Shown here one piece after another: positions 1 through 8,995 of a stretch of DNA of 64,000 nucleotides (position 1 is its first letter; every line of letters begins with the position of its first letter). Source of the DNA: Flavobacterium sp. ASV13 (GTDB taxonomy: Bacteria; Bacteroidota; Bacteroidia; Flavobacteriales; Flavobacteriaceae); contig NZ_JQJY01000005.1 of NCBI RefSeq assembly GCF_000745775.1, positions 434,001 to 498,000 on the forward strand, read 5' to 3'. The translations under genes were made by a program, and so were the position numbers. A model generated the notes under the pieces. That model worked only from the letters and a program-made list of their open reading frames with translations. It made no database searches and was not told the DNA's origin.

Positions 1-507
1 ATATTTTATAAAACTTCCATCTGTAAAAAGTTGAATTTTTGTATTTACATACAGCAGAGAACTCATTACAGTAAAAGTATAAAATCCAGTAATTCCATTA
101 ATTCCATCCATGAAATTATATGCGTTTATCAAGCCTATAGCTAAAACATAAGCAATTATAACACCCCAAATTGGAATTGAATTAAACAACCCCAAATCGA
201 AGAAAATCAAACTTATGGAAAGAAAATGAATCGAAATTCGCATCTTATTTGACAAACTTTGAATATCATCCCAAAAGCTAACCAAACTAACCAATGTAAT
301 TCCAGTAAAAAAGAGATAATTAATTTGAATATTTTGTGCAAAATAAAGCAAAGCTGCAAACCAGAAAATTATTCCACCACCACGTAATGTTATTTCTGTA
401 TGAGAACTTCTATTGTTAGGTTTATCAATAATATTAAAATAATCTGCGACTTTAAAATAAAGTAACATTATGATCATTAAAATAATTAATAGAATTAAGT
501 ATTGCAT
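1..507 (-). CDS. Initiating sugar-phosphate transferase, WecA/WbpL-like (3' part cut by window edge)
   Basis: Partial gene: 169 codons from an ATG at 507 remain open to base 1. The product is a polytopic inner membrane protein of the polyprenyl-phosphate HexNAc-1-phosphate transferase family (WecA, TagO, WbpL), which starts repeat-unit assembly by moving a sugar-1-phosphate onto undecaprenyl phosphate. Family marks seen are DKPNNRSSH (residues 28-36), RGGG (42-45), the metal-binding pair D80-D81 in FWDD, and NFMDGINGI (131-139). Hydrophobic segments lie at about 3-18, 46-58 and 64-78. It follows the 4-reductase gene by 35 bases at the end of the polysaccharide operon, the same place wbpL has after wbjF in Pseudomonas aeruginosa O11. 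The donor is therefore inferred to be UDP-D-FucNAc or UDP-D-QuiNAc rather than UDP-GlcNAc. The family is clear; the donor is inferred. Confidence 0.88.
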   Translation of the reverse strand, partial: MQYLILLIILMIIMLLYFKVADYFNIIDKPNNRSSHTEITLRGGGIIFWFAALLYFAQNIQINYLFFTGITLVSLVSFWDDIQSLSNKMRISIHFLSISLIFFDLGLFNSIPIWGVIIAYVLAIGLINAYNFMDGINGITGFYTFTVMSSLLYVNTKIQLFTDGSFIKY

Positions 508-542
508 TATTTCAGTATTTTTCTCTTTAATATAATATTTAC

Positions 543-1430
543 TTATAAACGCTCTTTATTTAGATAATCCAGAGTTGATTCTGATTTCCAATTTAATAAT
601 TGACGCGCCTTTGAATCATCAAAAGTCAAATCTGAAGTGATTTTTTTAACTTTTCGTGAAGTGATTGGAGCACTATCACCAATCAGATCTCCTATTTTTC
701 CAATGAATTTAGCTAGTCCCAAAGGCAAACTGATTTTCTTTTTATTAGAAATTGCCATACTTAATTTATAGAAACTAGGATGAATCCCATCTGTCAGATT
801 GTATACACCTCCAAATGAAGAAACTACAGTTACAAATGAAGCAACATCTTTAATTAAAACCATGCTTTTTCTTGCTTTTCCTCCATCGATATTAAAATAA
901 TACCCCTTTCTAATCGCTTTTATCATAGCACCCAAATTGCCCGGAGGATTTTTTCCTACCAATAAAGGCAAACGCAAAATAGTACAAACCACATTATTTA
1001 AAGAACACCACTCTGTAATGATTTTTTCTGCTTCAATTTTACTTAAACCATAAGCGTCTTTAGCATTTAAATCATCACTTTCCTTTATTTCAGTTCCCGC
1101 TTCTCTTCCATAAACGGCAACCGAACTAATAAAAACAAATTGCTTAGGCAATCCAGATTTCTCCAGCGCTTTCAATAAGTTATAGGTTCCAGTAACATTA
1201 GTTTTATAGAACTCCTCCTTTTCAGATTCTGTTTTTGGCACTGAATGCGCTTTCCCTGCAGAGTGAATTACAAGGTCAAATTTTTCTTTAAAAACAGGTA
1301 TTTCTTTTTCTAAAAAAAACTTATAGTCTCCTGAAGTTCTGGAAAGGCTAAAAAGCTCATATTCTTTAGATAGCTCAACTGCAATAGCTTTCCCTAGAAA
1401 CCCACTTGCTCCTGTTAATAAACAATTCAT
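543..1430 (-). CDS. NAD(P)-dependent sugar 4-reductase/epimerase (WbjF/WbpV/CapN-like)
   Basis: Extended short-chain dehydrogenase of 295 aa. Seen: nucleotide-binding GASGFLG (residues 7-13), HSAGKAH (56-62), SSVAVYG (102-108) and catalytic Y127/K131 in YGLSK. The N-terminal Rossmann half is well conserved and the C-terminal half binds the sugar nucleotide. It lies between a WbuB-like glycosyltransferase (5 bases away) and a WbpL-like initiating transferase. In P. aeruginosa O11 and in Staphylococcus capsule loci the equivalent gene reduces a UDP-4-keto-6-deoxy-HexNAc to UDP-D-FucNAc or UDP-D-QuiNAc, the first sugar placed on the lipid carrier. That role is inferred from position; a UDP-hexose 4-epimerase cannot be excluded on motifs alone. 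The 4,6-dehydratase that would supply its substrate is not visible and may lie beyond base 1. Confidence 0.82.
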   Translation of the reverse strand: MNCLLTGASGFLGKAIAVELSKEYELFSLSRTSGDYKFFLEKEIPVFKEKFDLVIHSAGKAHSVPKTESEKEEFYKTNVTGTYNLLKALEKSGLPKQFVFISSVAVYGREAGTEIKESDDLNAKDAYGLSKIEAEKIITEWCSLNNVVCTILRLPLLVGKNPPGNLGAMIKAIRKGYYFNIDGGKARKSMVLIKDVASFVTVVSSFGGVYNLTDGIHPSFYKLSMAISNKKKISLPLGLAKFIGKIGDLIGDSAPITSRKVKKITSDLTFDDSKARQLLNWKSESTLDYLNKERL

Positions 1431-1435
1431 GATAA

Positions 1436-2614
1436 TTAGAATAATTTTAAAACTTTTTCTTTCTTATAATTTGCTTCAGCAGCCAAACCTGAATTTATTC
1501 CTTTTTCAGAAATGCTTTTTAAATCGTTCAAAGAAATGTTTTTTAAAAATGAAATAATGCTTTCTTTTTCATTCCATGAAAATGACCATCCACAATTATA
1601 TTTTTTTACATATAAGTCGATTTCAGAATCATTGTCACCAATATAAAAAAGTGGTTTCCCTGCTGCCATCAAGTTATAAGTCTTAGATGGAACTCCAAGA
1701 CCTTTCATACCTTCTAACAAAGTAATTAAACCAATATTACATGCATTCAAAAATAAATTTTGCTCTTTTCTTGGCTTTGCTCCCAAGTAAAAAATGTTAT
1801 TTACTTTTTCTCCTTGTATTTTGTTTTGAATGTCTGATTTCAGTGCACCATCTCCAATTATAATCAAAACACAATTAGGATTTTGAGCTTCTATAAACAA
1901 TTCTATGAACTCTAAAACACCTTGTACGCGTCCTAAGTTTCCAGCAAAACCAAATACAATTTTATCCGCCACATCTATTTGCAAATATTCTGAAATATTA
2001 AAATTAGAGACAGGGTAAATATCATTATCAGCCCAATTTGGAATGATGTCTATTTTACTATTAACAGGAGATATCTTTTTCAGCATTAGCTCTTTCATAT
2101 CCTCACCTAAAACAATAAGTCGATCGGCGCATTTAAATGAATTATTGTAAAGTTTACTAAGGAGCTTGTACTTAGTACTCGTTTTTTCAATTAATCCTGC
2201 AGGAACTAGGTTTTCTGGAAAAACATCATGAACCAAAATTTCGAGATTAAATTTTTTGACTTTTTTTAATAAAGCTATGCTAATAATTAAAAAAGTAGGA
2301 TTAGTCGTTAGCAGCACATTGTCATTTTTCTTCACTTTGACAAGTATTTTCCAACTCATCTTAAATGTCAAAATCAGTAATCTTAAAATTCGCTCGAAAA
2401 TCTTATTTTTATTTAAATCAGGAAGTGCTATTCGATGTATTGTAATCCTACTATCCAACTCTTTATTTTGAATATTGTACGAACTTTCATAACCAATTGG
2501 TCCGCAAATAACGCTTACTTGTCCCTTATTGATTTTATGCAAAGCTACATCAGTAAGAATCTGAGCTGTCGAAACTTCATCGGGATAGAATAATTCAGAA
2601 ATAATCCAATTCAC
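1436..2614 (-). CDS. Glycosyltransferase family 4, WbuB-like (probable L-FucNAc transferase)
   Basis: GT-B fold transferase of 392 aa. Acceptor-side marks: YPDEVSTAQILTDVA (residues 10-24) and HDVFPENLV (129-137). Donor-side marks: FAGNLG (223-228), GDGALK (254-259) and GVPSKTYNLMAAGKP (307-321), where GT4 enzymes bind the nucleotide sugar. It directly follows fnlC by 10 bases and precedes the 4-reductase by 5. In E. coli O26 (wbuB) and P. aeruginosa O11 (wbjE) the gene after fnlABC transfers L-FucNAc onto the first carrier-linked sugar, and the matching order here supports the same job. It is probably peripheral on the cytoplasmic face of the inner membrane. The family is sure; the sugar is inferred. 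Confidence 0.85.
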   Translation of the reverse strand: MNWIISELFYPDEVSTAQILTDVALHKINKGQVSVICGPIGYESSYNIQNKELDSRITIHRIALPDLNKNKIFERILRLLILTFKMSWKILVKVKKNDNVLLTTNPTFLIISIALLKKVKKFNLEILVHDVFPENLVPAGLIEKTSTKYKLLSKLYNNSFKCADRLIVLGEDMKELMLKKISPVNSKIDIIPNWADNDIYPVSNFNISEYLQIDVADKIVFGFAGNLGRVQGVLEFIELFIEAQNPNCVLIIIGDGALKSDIQNKIQGEKVNNIFYLGAKPRKEQNLFLNACNIGLITLLEGMKGLGVPSKTYNLMAAGKPLFYIGDNDSEIDLYVKKYNCGWSFSWNEKESIISFLKNISLNDLKSISEKGINSGLAAEANYKKEKVLKLF

Positions 2615-2624
2615 AATAACACAA

Positions 2625-3764
2625 TTATATTTCTCTCCAAACTACACGCTTCACATAATCCGTATAACTTAAAATAATACGCACCATTTTTTCAGAAACA
2701 TTTGGCATTGAATAATCGGCTACGGGTCTAAAATTTCTTTCTTTTCCTATTTTTTGATATTGAAGCTGAACTAATCCTTGCAAAATTCTCTCCGGACTTA
2801 ATCCAACCATCATTACAGAGGTTTCTTCCATAGCCTCTGGTCTTTCATGTGCATCTCTAATATTAAGAGCTCTAAAATTCAATACTGAAGATTCTTCAGA
2901 AATTGTACCTGAATCTGACAATACTGCAAAAGATCTCATTTGCAAAGCATTATAATCATTAAATCCAAGTGGCTTTAAAAATTGCACATTTTTATGCATT
3001 TGAATGTTTTTCTTCTCGATCATATTTCGTGTTCGAGGATGTGTACTTACAATAATAGGATAATCGTATTTTTCAGCAATAAGATTTAAACTATCCATTA
3101 GGCCTTGGAAGTTTGTATCACTGTTTATATTCTCTTCTCTATGAGATGATACTACAAAAAATTTACCTTCCTCTAATCCAAGTCTCTTCAAAACATCTGA
3201 TGACTCGATAGAAGGTAAATAGTGATTTAAAACTTCGAACATCGGAGAACCTGTTTTTATAATTCTATCAGCAGGTAAACCTTCACGCAATAAGTACTCT
3301 CTCGCAATATCGCTGTAAGTTAAATTAATATCAGAAGTGTGATCCACAATTTTTCTATTAGTTTCCTCAGGCACACGTTGATCGAAACAACGATTTCCTG
3401 CTTCCATATGAAAAATTGGAATATGTCTTTTTTTAGCCGGAATAGCACATAAACAACTATTTGTATCCCCTAGAACTAAAAAAGCATCCGGCTTTTCTGA
3501 TTCTAACAAAGGATCTATTTTTATTAAAATTTGACCTACCGTTTCTGTTGCTGTAGCTCCAGCCGCATTTAAGAAAAAGTCAGGTTTTCTAATTCCTAAA
3601 TCATCAAAAAATATTTGATTTAATTCATAATCATAATTTTGTCCTGTGTGAACAATAATATGCTCAATTGCATCGGAATTATCTAAAGCCGCCATTACTC
3701 TGGAAAGACGAATAATTTCAGGTCTTGTCCCGACGACAGTCATTACTTTTAATTGTGATTTCAT
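2625..3764 (-). CDS. fnlC: UDP-N-acetylglucosamine 2-epimerase family, FnlC/WbjD-type
   Basis: WecB-family 2-epimerase of 379 aa. Seen: VGTRPEIIRL (residues 11-20), HTGQNYD (39-45), a GDTNS segment at 99-103, and HMEAGNRCFDQRVPEETNRK from 119. A DSGTISEES segment lies in the C-terminal half. The close relatives FnlC, CapG and WbjD catalyse the last step to UDP-L-FucNAc, inverting C2 of UDP-L-PneNAc. The gene lies 21 bases after fnlB and forms the third member of the FucNAc set, which favours this over the WecB reaction giving UDP-ManNAc. A plain UDP-GlcNAc 2-epimerase remains the alternative. Codon use and AT content match its neighbours. Confidence 0.9.
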   Translation of the reverse strand: MKSQLKVMTVVGTRPEIIRLSRVMAALDNSDAIEHIIVHTGQNYDYELNQIFFDDLGIRKPDFFLNAAGATATETVGQILIKIDPLLESEKPDAFLVLGDTNSCLCAIPAKKRHIPIFHMEAGNRCFDQRVPEETNRKIVDHTSDINLTYSDIAREYLLREGLPADRIIKTGSPMFEVLNHYLPSIESSDVLKRLGLEEGKFFVVSSHREENINSDTNFQGLMDSLNLIAEKYDYPIIVSTHPRTRNMIEKKNIQMHKNVQFLKPLGFNDYNALQMRSFAVLSDSGTISEESSVLNFRALNIRDAHERPEAMEETSVMMVGLSPERILQGLVQLQYQKIGKERNFRPVADYSMPNVSEKMVRIILSYTDYVKRVVWREI

Positions 3765-3785
3765 TATATAAGAAATTATTATTTT

Positions 3786-4904
3786 TTAAACGTTTTCAAA
3801 ATAGGTATCGGGATCATTTGGATCATAAAATTCATTTATCCAAAAATTAGTATACAATACTTCATCTCCAATATTTTTTATATTATGTGTATACCAAATA
3901 GGCATATCGACATAAGCCGGTTCATTACCGTCAAGATAAAAATCAAACACATCATCAGTACCAATACGGCGAAGCTGAATTAAGGCTTTCCCTTTAATTA
4001 CTGCAAAACGCTCAATTTTTCTGGTGTGAAAATGATTTCCTCGAGTAATACCTGGAACAGTTGTAGAAAAAGAAACCTGCCCGCCAACTCCTAAACGAAT
4101 AATTTCGACAAAAGAGCCTCTCGGATCAGTATGCTCAATAAATTTTACAGGAAAATGATTTTTGATATCCATATAACAACGAAACGTATTAAATAAATTT
4201 AATTCGAAAGTATTGTTGATACTTGGTATTATACCTTTTTCCTGATATTCTGATTTATATATTTCAAGTAAACTTAAAATTTGCGAAACTTTAGATTCTG
4301 ATGTATGTGGCACTAAAATTTCAGATTTTCCTTCCTTACTTCTAATTTCAGAAAGAATACTATCTACCAATTCTCCTACGTAAATTAATTTTAATTCACC
4401 ATCTACTTCAATTACAGGTGTTTCATTGTGGGATAACTTGTGGCAAAAAGTAGCTACAACCGAATTATAATTGGGATGACCAAAAGGGCCAAATACATTA
4501 GGAATTATCATTCCTGTAAATTGTCCCTCAGAATTATTTGACCAATTGATCATTAATTCTCTTCCCTCTTTTTTAGATTTCCCATACAAATTGTCTCTTT
4601 CCTCTTGAGTTGACGAAGAAAAAAGAACGTGACATTTGCTATTTGTAGCAGTAAGAGAATCTACTAATTTTTGCACTAGCCCCACATTTGTATCATAAAT
4701 AACCTGTGGATCATTATGACGATTCATGGCAGCTAAATGGACGATAACATCGCACTGTGCAACAAATGAGTCTAATTTATTTTTATTATCGAAATAATCT
4801 TTTTGAAACTCGATTCGTTCAAACTCTTCGGTAAATAAACCGATTGTGTTATACAAATGTGTTCCAACGAAACCTGCTTGGCCTGTAATACCTACTTTTA
4901 ACAT
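3786..4904 (-). CDS. fnlB: Bifunctional UDP-L-FucNAc synthesis enzyme FnlB/CapF (SDR reductase plus cupin)
   Basis: Two-domain protein of 372 aa. The N-terminal SDR domain has GQAGFVG (residues 8-14) and YGKSK with Y107 and K111. The C-terminal cupin (about 250-372) carries a metal-binding cluster around H291-F-H293. This architecture is diagnostic for CapF/FnlB/WbjC: the cupin epimerises C3 of the 4-keto intermediate and the SDR domain reduces C4 with NADPH to give UDP-L-6-deoxy-TalNAc. Length fits the usual 370 aa. It lies 8 bases after the small cupin gene and 21 before fnlC. Confidence 0.93.
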   Translation of the reverse strand: MLKVGITGQAGFVGTHLYNTIGLFTEEFERIEFQKDYFDNKNKLDSFVAQCDVIVHLAAMNRHNDPQVIYDTNVGLVQKLVDSLTATNSKCHVLFSSSTQEERDNLYGKSKKEGRELMINWSNNSEGQFTGMIIPNVFGPFGHPNYNSVVATFCHKLSHNETPVIEVDGELKLIYVGELVDSILSEIRSKEGKSEILVPHTSESKVSQILSLLEIYKSEYQEKGIIPSINNTFELNLFNTFRCYMDIKNHFPVKFIEHTDPRGSFVEIIRLGVGGQVSFSTTVPGITRGNHFHTRKIERFAVIKGKALIQLRRIGTDDVFDFYLDGNEPAYVDMPIWYTHNIKNIGDEVLYTNFWINEFYDPNDPDTYFENV

Positions 4905-4912
4905 TAGTTTAT

Positions 4913-5335
4913 TTAGATTTTAAAATATTCAATATCGTATCGATACTCATCTTTAGTTTCTCCCATTAAATAATCAGCCATCACTAGTAATTTAGAATTT
5001 AATTCTAAACACTGGATACTACTTACATATCCTTTAGGAACATGTACTACATTTAATTTTTCAGAATCTATTAAATAAGTAAAAACTTCCAAATCAACAG
5101 ATGGTTTTTCCCAGTTATCAATTTTAATAAGCTGGATTTTAAATTTTCCACTGACAGCAGAAAACCACCTTTGCTCAATTTTATGCCCTTGCCAACCTCT
5201 CTTAAATTCAAGATTATGATTTTCTATAATATAGATTCTCTTAATTAAAGATGCATCAAAATCATTATTATACAATAAAATTCCCCTTTGATCAGAATGA
5301 GAATTACCGTTAATCAATTTTGGCTTACTATCCAT
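4913..5335 (-). CDS. Small cupin protein, WxcM-like C-terminal / sugar epimerase-isomerase family
   Basis: Single-domain cupin of 140 aa related to FdtA/WxcM-type dTDP-4-keto-sugar 3,4-ketoisomerases and RmlC-like epimerases. Seen: RGWQGHK (residues 46-52), QRWF (55-58), which is very typical of the family, and HVPKGYV (98-104). Its start overlaps the fnlA stop as TAATG, so the two are translationally coupled. Its place between fnlA and fnlB is an addition to the classic three-gene FucNAc cassette. It may act on the 4-keto-6-deoxy intermediate, for example as a 3,4-ketoisomerase or an auxiliary epimerase. The exact reaction cannot be read from the sequence. Confidence 0.8.
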   Translation of the reverse strand: MDSKPKLINGNSHSDQRGILLYNNDFDASLIKRIYIIENHNLEFKRGWQGHKIEQRWFSAVSGKFKIQLIKIDNWEKPSVDLEVFTYLIDSEKLNVVHVPKGYVSSIQCLELNSKLLVMADYLMGETKDEYRYDIEYFKI

Positions 5336-6369
5336 TATCCGGGCATTTGAGCAACATCTTCTCCAAATACTTCTTTTCGTATTAGTGGAAGTGTTGATAA
5401 TAGTCTTTTCATTCCTTCTACGCCTTGTTGTTCAGTGTTATGAGAATGATAATCTTCAATCAAAGAAACATCTTCTTCTCCTTCAGAAAAATATTGTGCA
5501 TAATTCAAATCACGATTATCTGCAGGAATACGATAAAAATCTCCCATGTCCTCCGCTTTTACCATTTCTTCGCGAGTACACAAAGTTTCATATAATTTTT
5601 CACCGTGACGTGTTCCAATTATTTTTATTTCGTTATCAGCATTACACAACTCTTTCAGTGCCTGAGCTAAATCTCCTATGGTTCCGGCTGGCGCTTTATT
5701 CACAAATAAATCACCAGGATTACCATTTTCAAATGCAAATAAAACGAGCTCTACAGCTTCGTCTAATGACATTAAAAAACGAGTCATATTAGGATCTGTA
5801 ATTGTAATCGGATTATTCTCTTTAATTTGTTTCAAAAATAAAGGTATTACAGAACCTCTTGATGCCATTACGTTACCATAACGGGTTAGACAAACAGTTG
5901 TTTCATTTAAATTTCTTGATGCTGCAACTGCAACTTTTTCCATTAAAGCTTTTGATATTCCCATTGCGTTAATAGGATAAGCGGCCTTGTCGGTGCTTAA
6001 GCAAATAACTTTTTGAACTTTATTTACTCCAGCAGCATCAATAACATTTTGAGTTCCTAAGACATTTGTTTTTGTCGCTTCTAATGGAAAAAACTCGCAT
6101 GAAGGAACTTGTTTTAAAGCAGCTGCATGAAAAACATAATCAACACCTCTCATTGCACGTTCAACACTATTATAGTCTCTTACGTCACCAATATAAAATT
6201 TCAGTTTATCATTTTTTAATTGATTTCGCATATCATCCTGCTTTTTCTCATCACGAGAAAAAATTCTTATTTCACTAAAATGATTTGTATTAAGAAATCG
6301 ATTTAACACAGCATGTCCAAAGGAACCTGTACCGCCGGTTATAAGAAGTGTCTTATTTTGTATTTTCAT
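5335..6369 (-). CDS. fnlA: UDP-GlcNAc 4,6-dehydratase/5-epimerase (FnlA/CapE/WbjB-type)
   Basis: SDR-fold dehydratase of 344 aa with no membrane part. Seen: GGTGSFG (residues 12-18), the conserved STDKAA (125-130) and M136-x3-K140, the Met-for-Tyr form of the catalytic motif typical of short UDP-GlcNAc inverting dehydratases (CapE, FnlA, PseB). RYGNVMASRGS follows in the C-terminal half. It performs the first step to UDP-L-FucNAc, removing water and inverting C5. PseB of the pseudaminic acid pathway is the alternative, but fnlB and fnlC downstream point to FucNAc. Its first 17 bases overlap the end of the upstream glycosyltransferase gene. Confidence 0.92.
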   Translation of the reverse strand: MKIQNKTLLITGGTGSFGHAVLNRFLNTNHFSEIRIFSRDEKKQDDMRNQLKNDKLKFYIGDVRDYNSVERAMRGVDYVFHAAALKQVPSCEFFPLEATKTNVLGTQNVIDAAGVNKVQKVICLSTDKAAYPINAMGISKALMEKVAVAASRNLNETTVCLTRYGNVMASRGSVIPLFLKQIKENNPITITDPNMTRFLMSLDEAVELVLFAFENGNPGDLFVNKAPAGTIGDLAQALKELCNADNEIKIIGTRHGEKLYETLCTREEMVKAEDMGDFYRIPADNRDLNYAQYFSEGEEDVSLIEDYHSHNTEQQGVEGMKRLLSTLPLIRKEVFGEDVAQMPG

Positions 6370-7573
6370 TTAATTCAAATTTACTTAACATGTTATATAT
6401 TTTTTTACACTGAATTTCAGGATTTTTATTTTCTAATATAAATCTTTTTGCTTTTTCACCAAATTCATTTAATTCTGATTGTTCTTTTTCACATACAGAT
6501 ATTATGGTTTTGTACAATCCTAGAGGTGTCTCCTCTTCAGACATATAGCAATAATCAAAATACTCTTCAGGAATTCCTTGCAATCTATATAAAACACATG
6601 GAGTTCCTGAAGCTAAATACTCCATGGTTTTAGAAGGAAAGGAATATTTTGTAAACTCACCCTCAGAAATCCTTGGGTTAACCAAAACAGTCGCCTTCTT
6701 CTGTAATTTTATAACTTCTTCTCGGGAAAGTTGCCCAAAATACTTAATTCGAGAATCTTCCTTTGCCATTAACTCTAATTCCTCTTTTGCATCTCCATCA
6801 CCACAAATCCAAAGACGATAATCATTATTTTTTATTAAAGAAAATGCTTCCAATAAATTTAAGATTCCATATCTCTTAGCTAATGTTCCTGTATACAAAA
6901 TAGTCTTAAACGGTTCTTTTTCAAGAACAATATTATCTGTTTTTTGCTCAAAGATACCTTCGACTCTCACCCAAGGCCTATTATTTATTTGCAATGGCAA
7001 ATGCATGTAATCAGACAAAACTACAAAACTATCAATTTCTTTAAGATATTTATTCAATAGTCCTTTCTCAATATTTTTAAGATATTTTCGGATAAAACTT
7101 TTGTCATCGTCCATAAATTCTGGTAAATCAGGAACAATCAGACAAATCTTTACAGAAGGATTATTTTTTTTTATATCTATCGCCGCTTTAATAAATGGCG
7201 TATGAATAGCATAAATAATGATTATCGTATTATCATTATCTATTACTTTTTTCAAAGTCTTTTTTGCTTGGTAAAATCGTGAATATAATTTATAAATAGG
7301 CAAATTTATAAATCCAACATTAATATCGTTGGCACCTTTAATATGTGAGAATTTAAAGGTTTTAGTTTTTAAATCACTGTATCTTTTAGGAAAAGAGCCA
7401 ATATATGGCAAATTTACCAATTTGAAATTTTGACTATAATAATTATCTAATCCCGTTACAATTGCCCATTGTAATGCATCTGCAGCATATTGGATAACAC
7501 CAGTACTCTTACTTTCTATTTCCCGTCTAGACTCATTAGGAAAAAGTCCTCCAAGAAAAATTAATTTGACCAT
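6353..7573 (-). CDS. Glycosyltransferase family 4
   Basis: GT-B transferase of 406 aa. Donor-domain marks are clear: TGTLAKRYG (residues 228-236), CGDGDAKEEL (257-266), an RISEGEF segment near 301-307 and SFPSKTMEYLASGTP (311-325). The N-terminal half (1-200) is the less conserved acceptor domain. It overlaps the start of fnlA by 17 bases and lies 32 bases after the polymerase gene. It presumably adds one internal sugar of the repeat unit at the cytoplasmic face of the inner membrane. Neither donor nor linkage can be told from sequence. Confidence 0.85.
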   Translation of the reverse strand: MVKLIFLGGLFPNESRREIESKSTGVIQYAADALQWAIVTGLDNYYSQNFKLVNLPYIGSFPKRYSDLKTKTFKFSHIKGANDINVGFINLPIYKLYSRFYQAKKTLKKVIDNDNTIIIIYAIHTPFIKAAIDIKKNNPSVKICLIVPDLPEFMDDDKSFIRKYLKNIEKGLLNKYLKEIDSFVVLSDYMHLPLQINNRPWVRVEGIFEQKTDNIVLEKEPFKTILYTGTLAKRYGILNLLEAFSLIKNNDYRLWICGDGDAKEELELMAKEDSRIKYFGQLSREEVIKLQKKATVLVNPRISEGEFTKYSFPSKTMEYLASGTPCVLYRLQGIPEEYFDYCYMSEEETPLGLYKTIISVCEKEQSELNEFGEKAKRFILENKNPEIQCKKIYNMLSKFELNENTK

Positions 7574-7605
7574 ATAAAAAATTTAACCATCGAATAATAA
7601 AAATC

Positions 7606-8931
7606 CTATTTTTTTCTGAACAGATACAAAAAGATTAAAAACATAAAAGAACTTACTGATTGTAATTTCCAAATAAGTGGAGAAACTATTGCAGTAACAA
7701 ATAAAAATGAAACTAATGCAAGAGAAAAAATAGATTGCGTTTTATGAAATAAAACAATTGATTTATTAAATACGAAACCCCAGAAAAAAGAAAAAAATAT
7801 GATTCCTAAGATTCCAAAATCAAGATATTGTACAAAAATATTTGTAAACAATGCGTTGAAATTCTGATCATATCCTATCGTGATTTCCGAACTAGTCTGT
7901 AAACCATAAATAAAATTACTTGCTTGTAATTTTATTCCAATTAAATTACACACCAAGCAAATTACTTCATCGATAGCCCCAAAACTTAAACTACCATATG
8001 TATAACCTATTTCAGAAGAAAAATTATTTATGCCATATTCTAAGGCTCTAAAGGAGCCAACACAGTATATTATAATTTGGCTAAAAAAATCATCATTTCC
8101 CTTAATGAAATTTTCAACTGTTAGCTCAAAAAGTCCATTTCTAAAATTTGATAAATAGATAGAAAACAAATACAATGCAAACAGAAGAGGCAAAATAATT
8201 AATAAGGATTTTATTTTTCTCCTTTTCATTATTTTTAACTTCTCCAAAGAAATATCACTTTTGTTAATAATTATTCCCTTAGCGATATACAAGAAAATAA
8301 CATAAAATCCCAATTCAATAATGATACCACGGCCTGCTCCAAAAGAACTATACAGATATAAAAAAACTGCTGAAAGATAAAATGCTTTTTTAAATTGCAT
8401 CAATACAAAACAAAACGCAATGTATATAGTTACAAAAATTGAAAAAGTTTCAACAAAATAATTATAAAAGTAAATTTCTGCAGTCGAAGAAAAAACTTCA
8501 CCAACATAAAATCGCATAGTTCTAGCTTCTTCCGTGCCATGCAATAGTATCATACTTTGATACTTTAACAAATATCGCGAAACGAATAGTGAAAAAACGA
8601 TCAATAAAGATAAATAGATTTTGCTTTTTGATAATTTCAAAAAAAAATCAAGTAATAAATCTTCACTTAAAACATTCGTTTGTTTTACGTTTACAGTTCC
8701 AATGTATCTGCTTGTAATAAACCCGAAACTAAAACAAAATACGCTTAATATTAATAAACCGTAAATATAGTTACTTACAGGAAAAAGTTTGTATGGGTTA
8801 AAAGTCGAGATGAATAACAAAATTCCCCACCAAATCAGATATAGCTGCAAAAACATTAAAGAAAATCGATCTCTAATAAGCACTTTGGCAAGAAAAATAA
8901 GCAATACAAATATTAATATTATTATCATCAA
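7606..8931 (-). CDS. wzy: O-antigen/capsule repeat-unit polymerase, Wzy-like
   Basis: Very hydrophobic protein of 441 aa with roughly ten to twelve membrane segments and few conserved motifs, as expected for Wzy. A long polar stretch between about residues 305 and 365, rich in Tyr, Gly and Ser, fits the large periplasmic loop where polymerases bind their substrate. It is the only polymerase candidate in the locus. With the Wzx flippase and Wzz regulator it defines a Wzx/Wzy-dependent pathway, joining undecaprenyl-linked units on the periplasmic face. Call made from topology, size and context; an O-antigen ligase is the alternative. Confidence 0.75.
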   Translation of the reverse strand: MMIIILIFVLLIFLAKVLIRDRFSLMFLQLYLIWWGILLFISTFNPYKLFPVSNYIYGLLILSVFCFSFGFITSRYIGTVNVKQTNVLSEDLLLDFFLKLSKSKIYLSLLIVFSLFVSRYLLKYQSMILLHGTEEARTMRFYVGEVFSSTAEIYFYNYFVETFSIFVTIYIAFCFVLMQFKKAFYLSAVFLYLYSSFGAGRGIIIELGFYVIFLYIAKGIIINKSDISLEKLKIMKRRKIKSLLIILPLLFALYLFSIYLSNFRNGLFELTVENFIKGNDDFFSQIIIYCVGSFRALEYGINNFSSEIGYTYGSLSFGAIDEVICLVCNLIGIKLQASNFIYGLQTSSEITIGYDQNFNALFTNIFVQYLDFGILGIIFFSFFWGFVFNKSIVLFHKTQSIFSLALVSFLFVTAIVSPLIWKLQSVSSFMFLIFLYLFRKK

Positions 8932-8995
8932 ATTTTTATTTTCTCTTCAATACTTACTTTTTAAAAGGGCTGAATAAACTAAAGATTATCTCTTT

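Noticed and set aside
5385..5881. Overlapping plus-strand open frames inside fnlA
   Set aside because: Antisense shadows of a well-conserved gene; composition is not protein-like.
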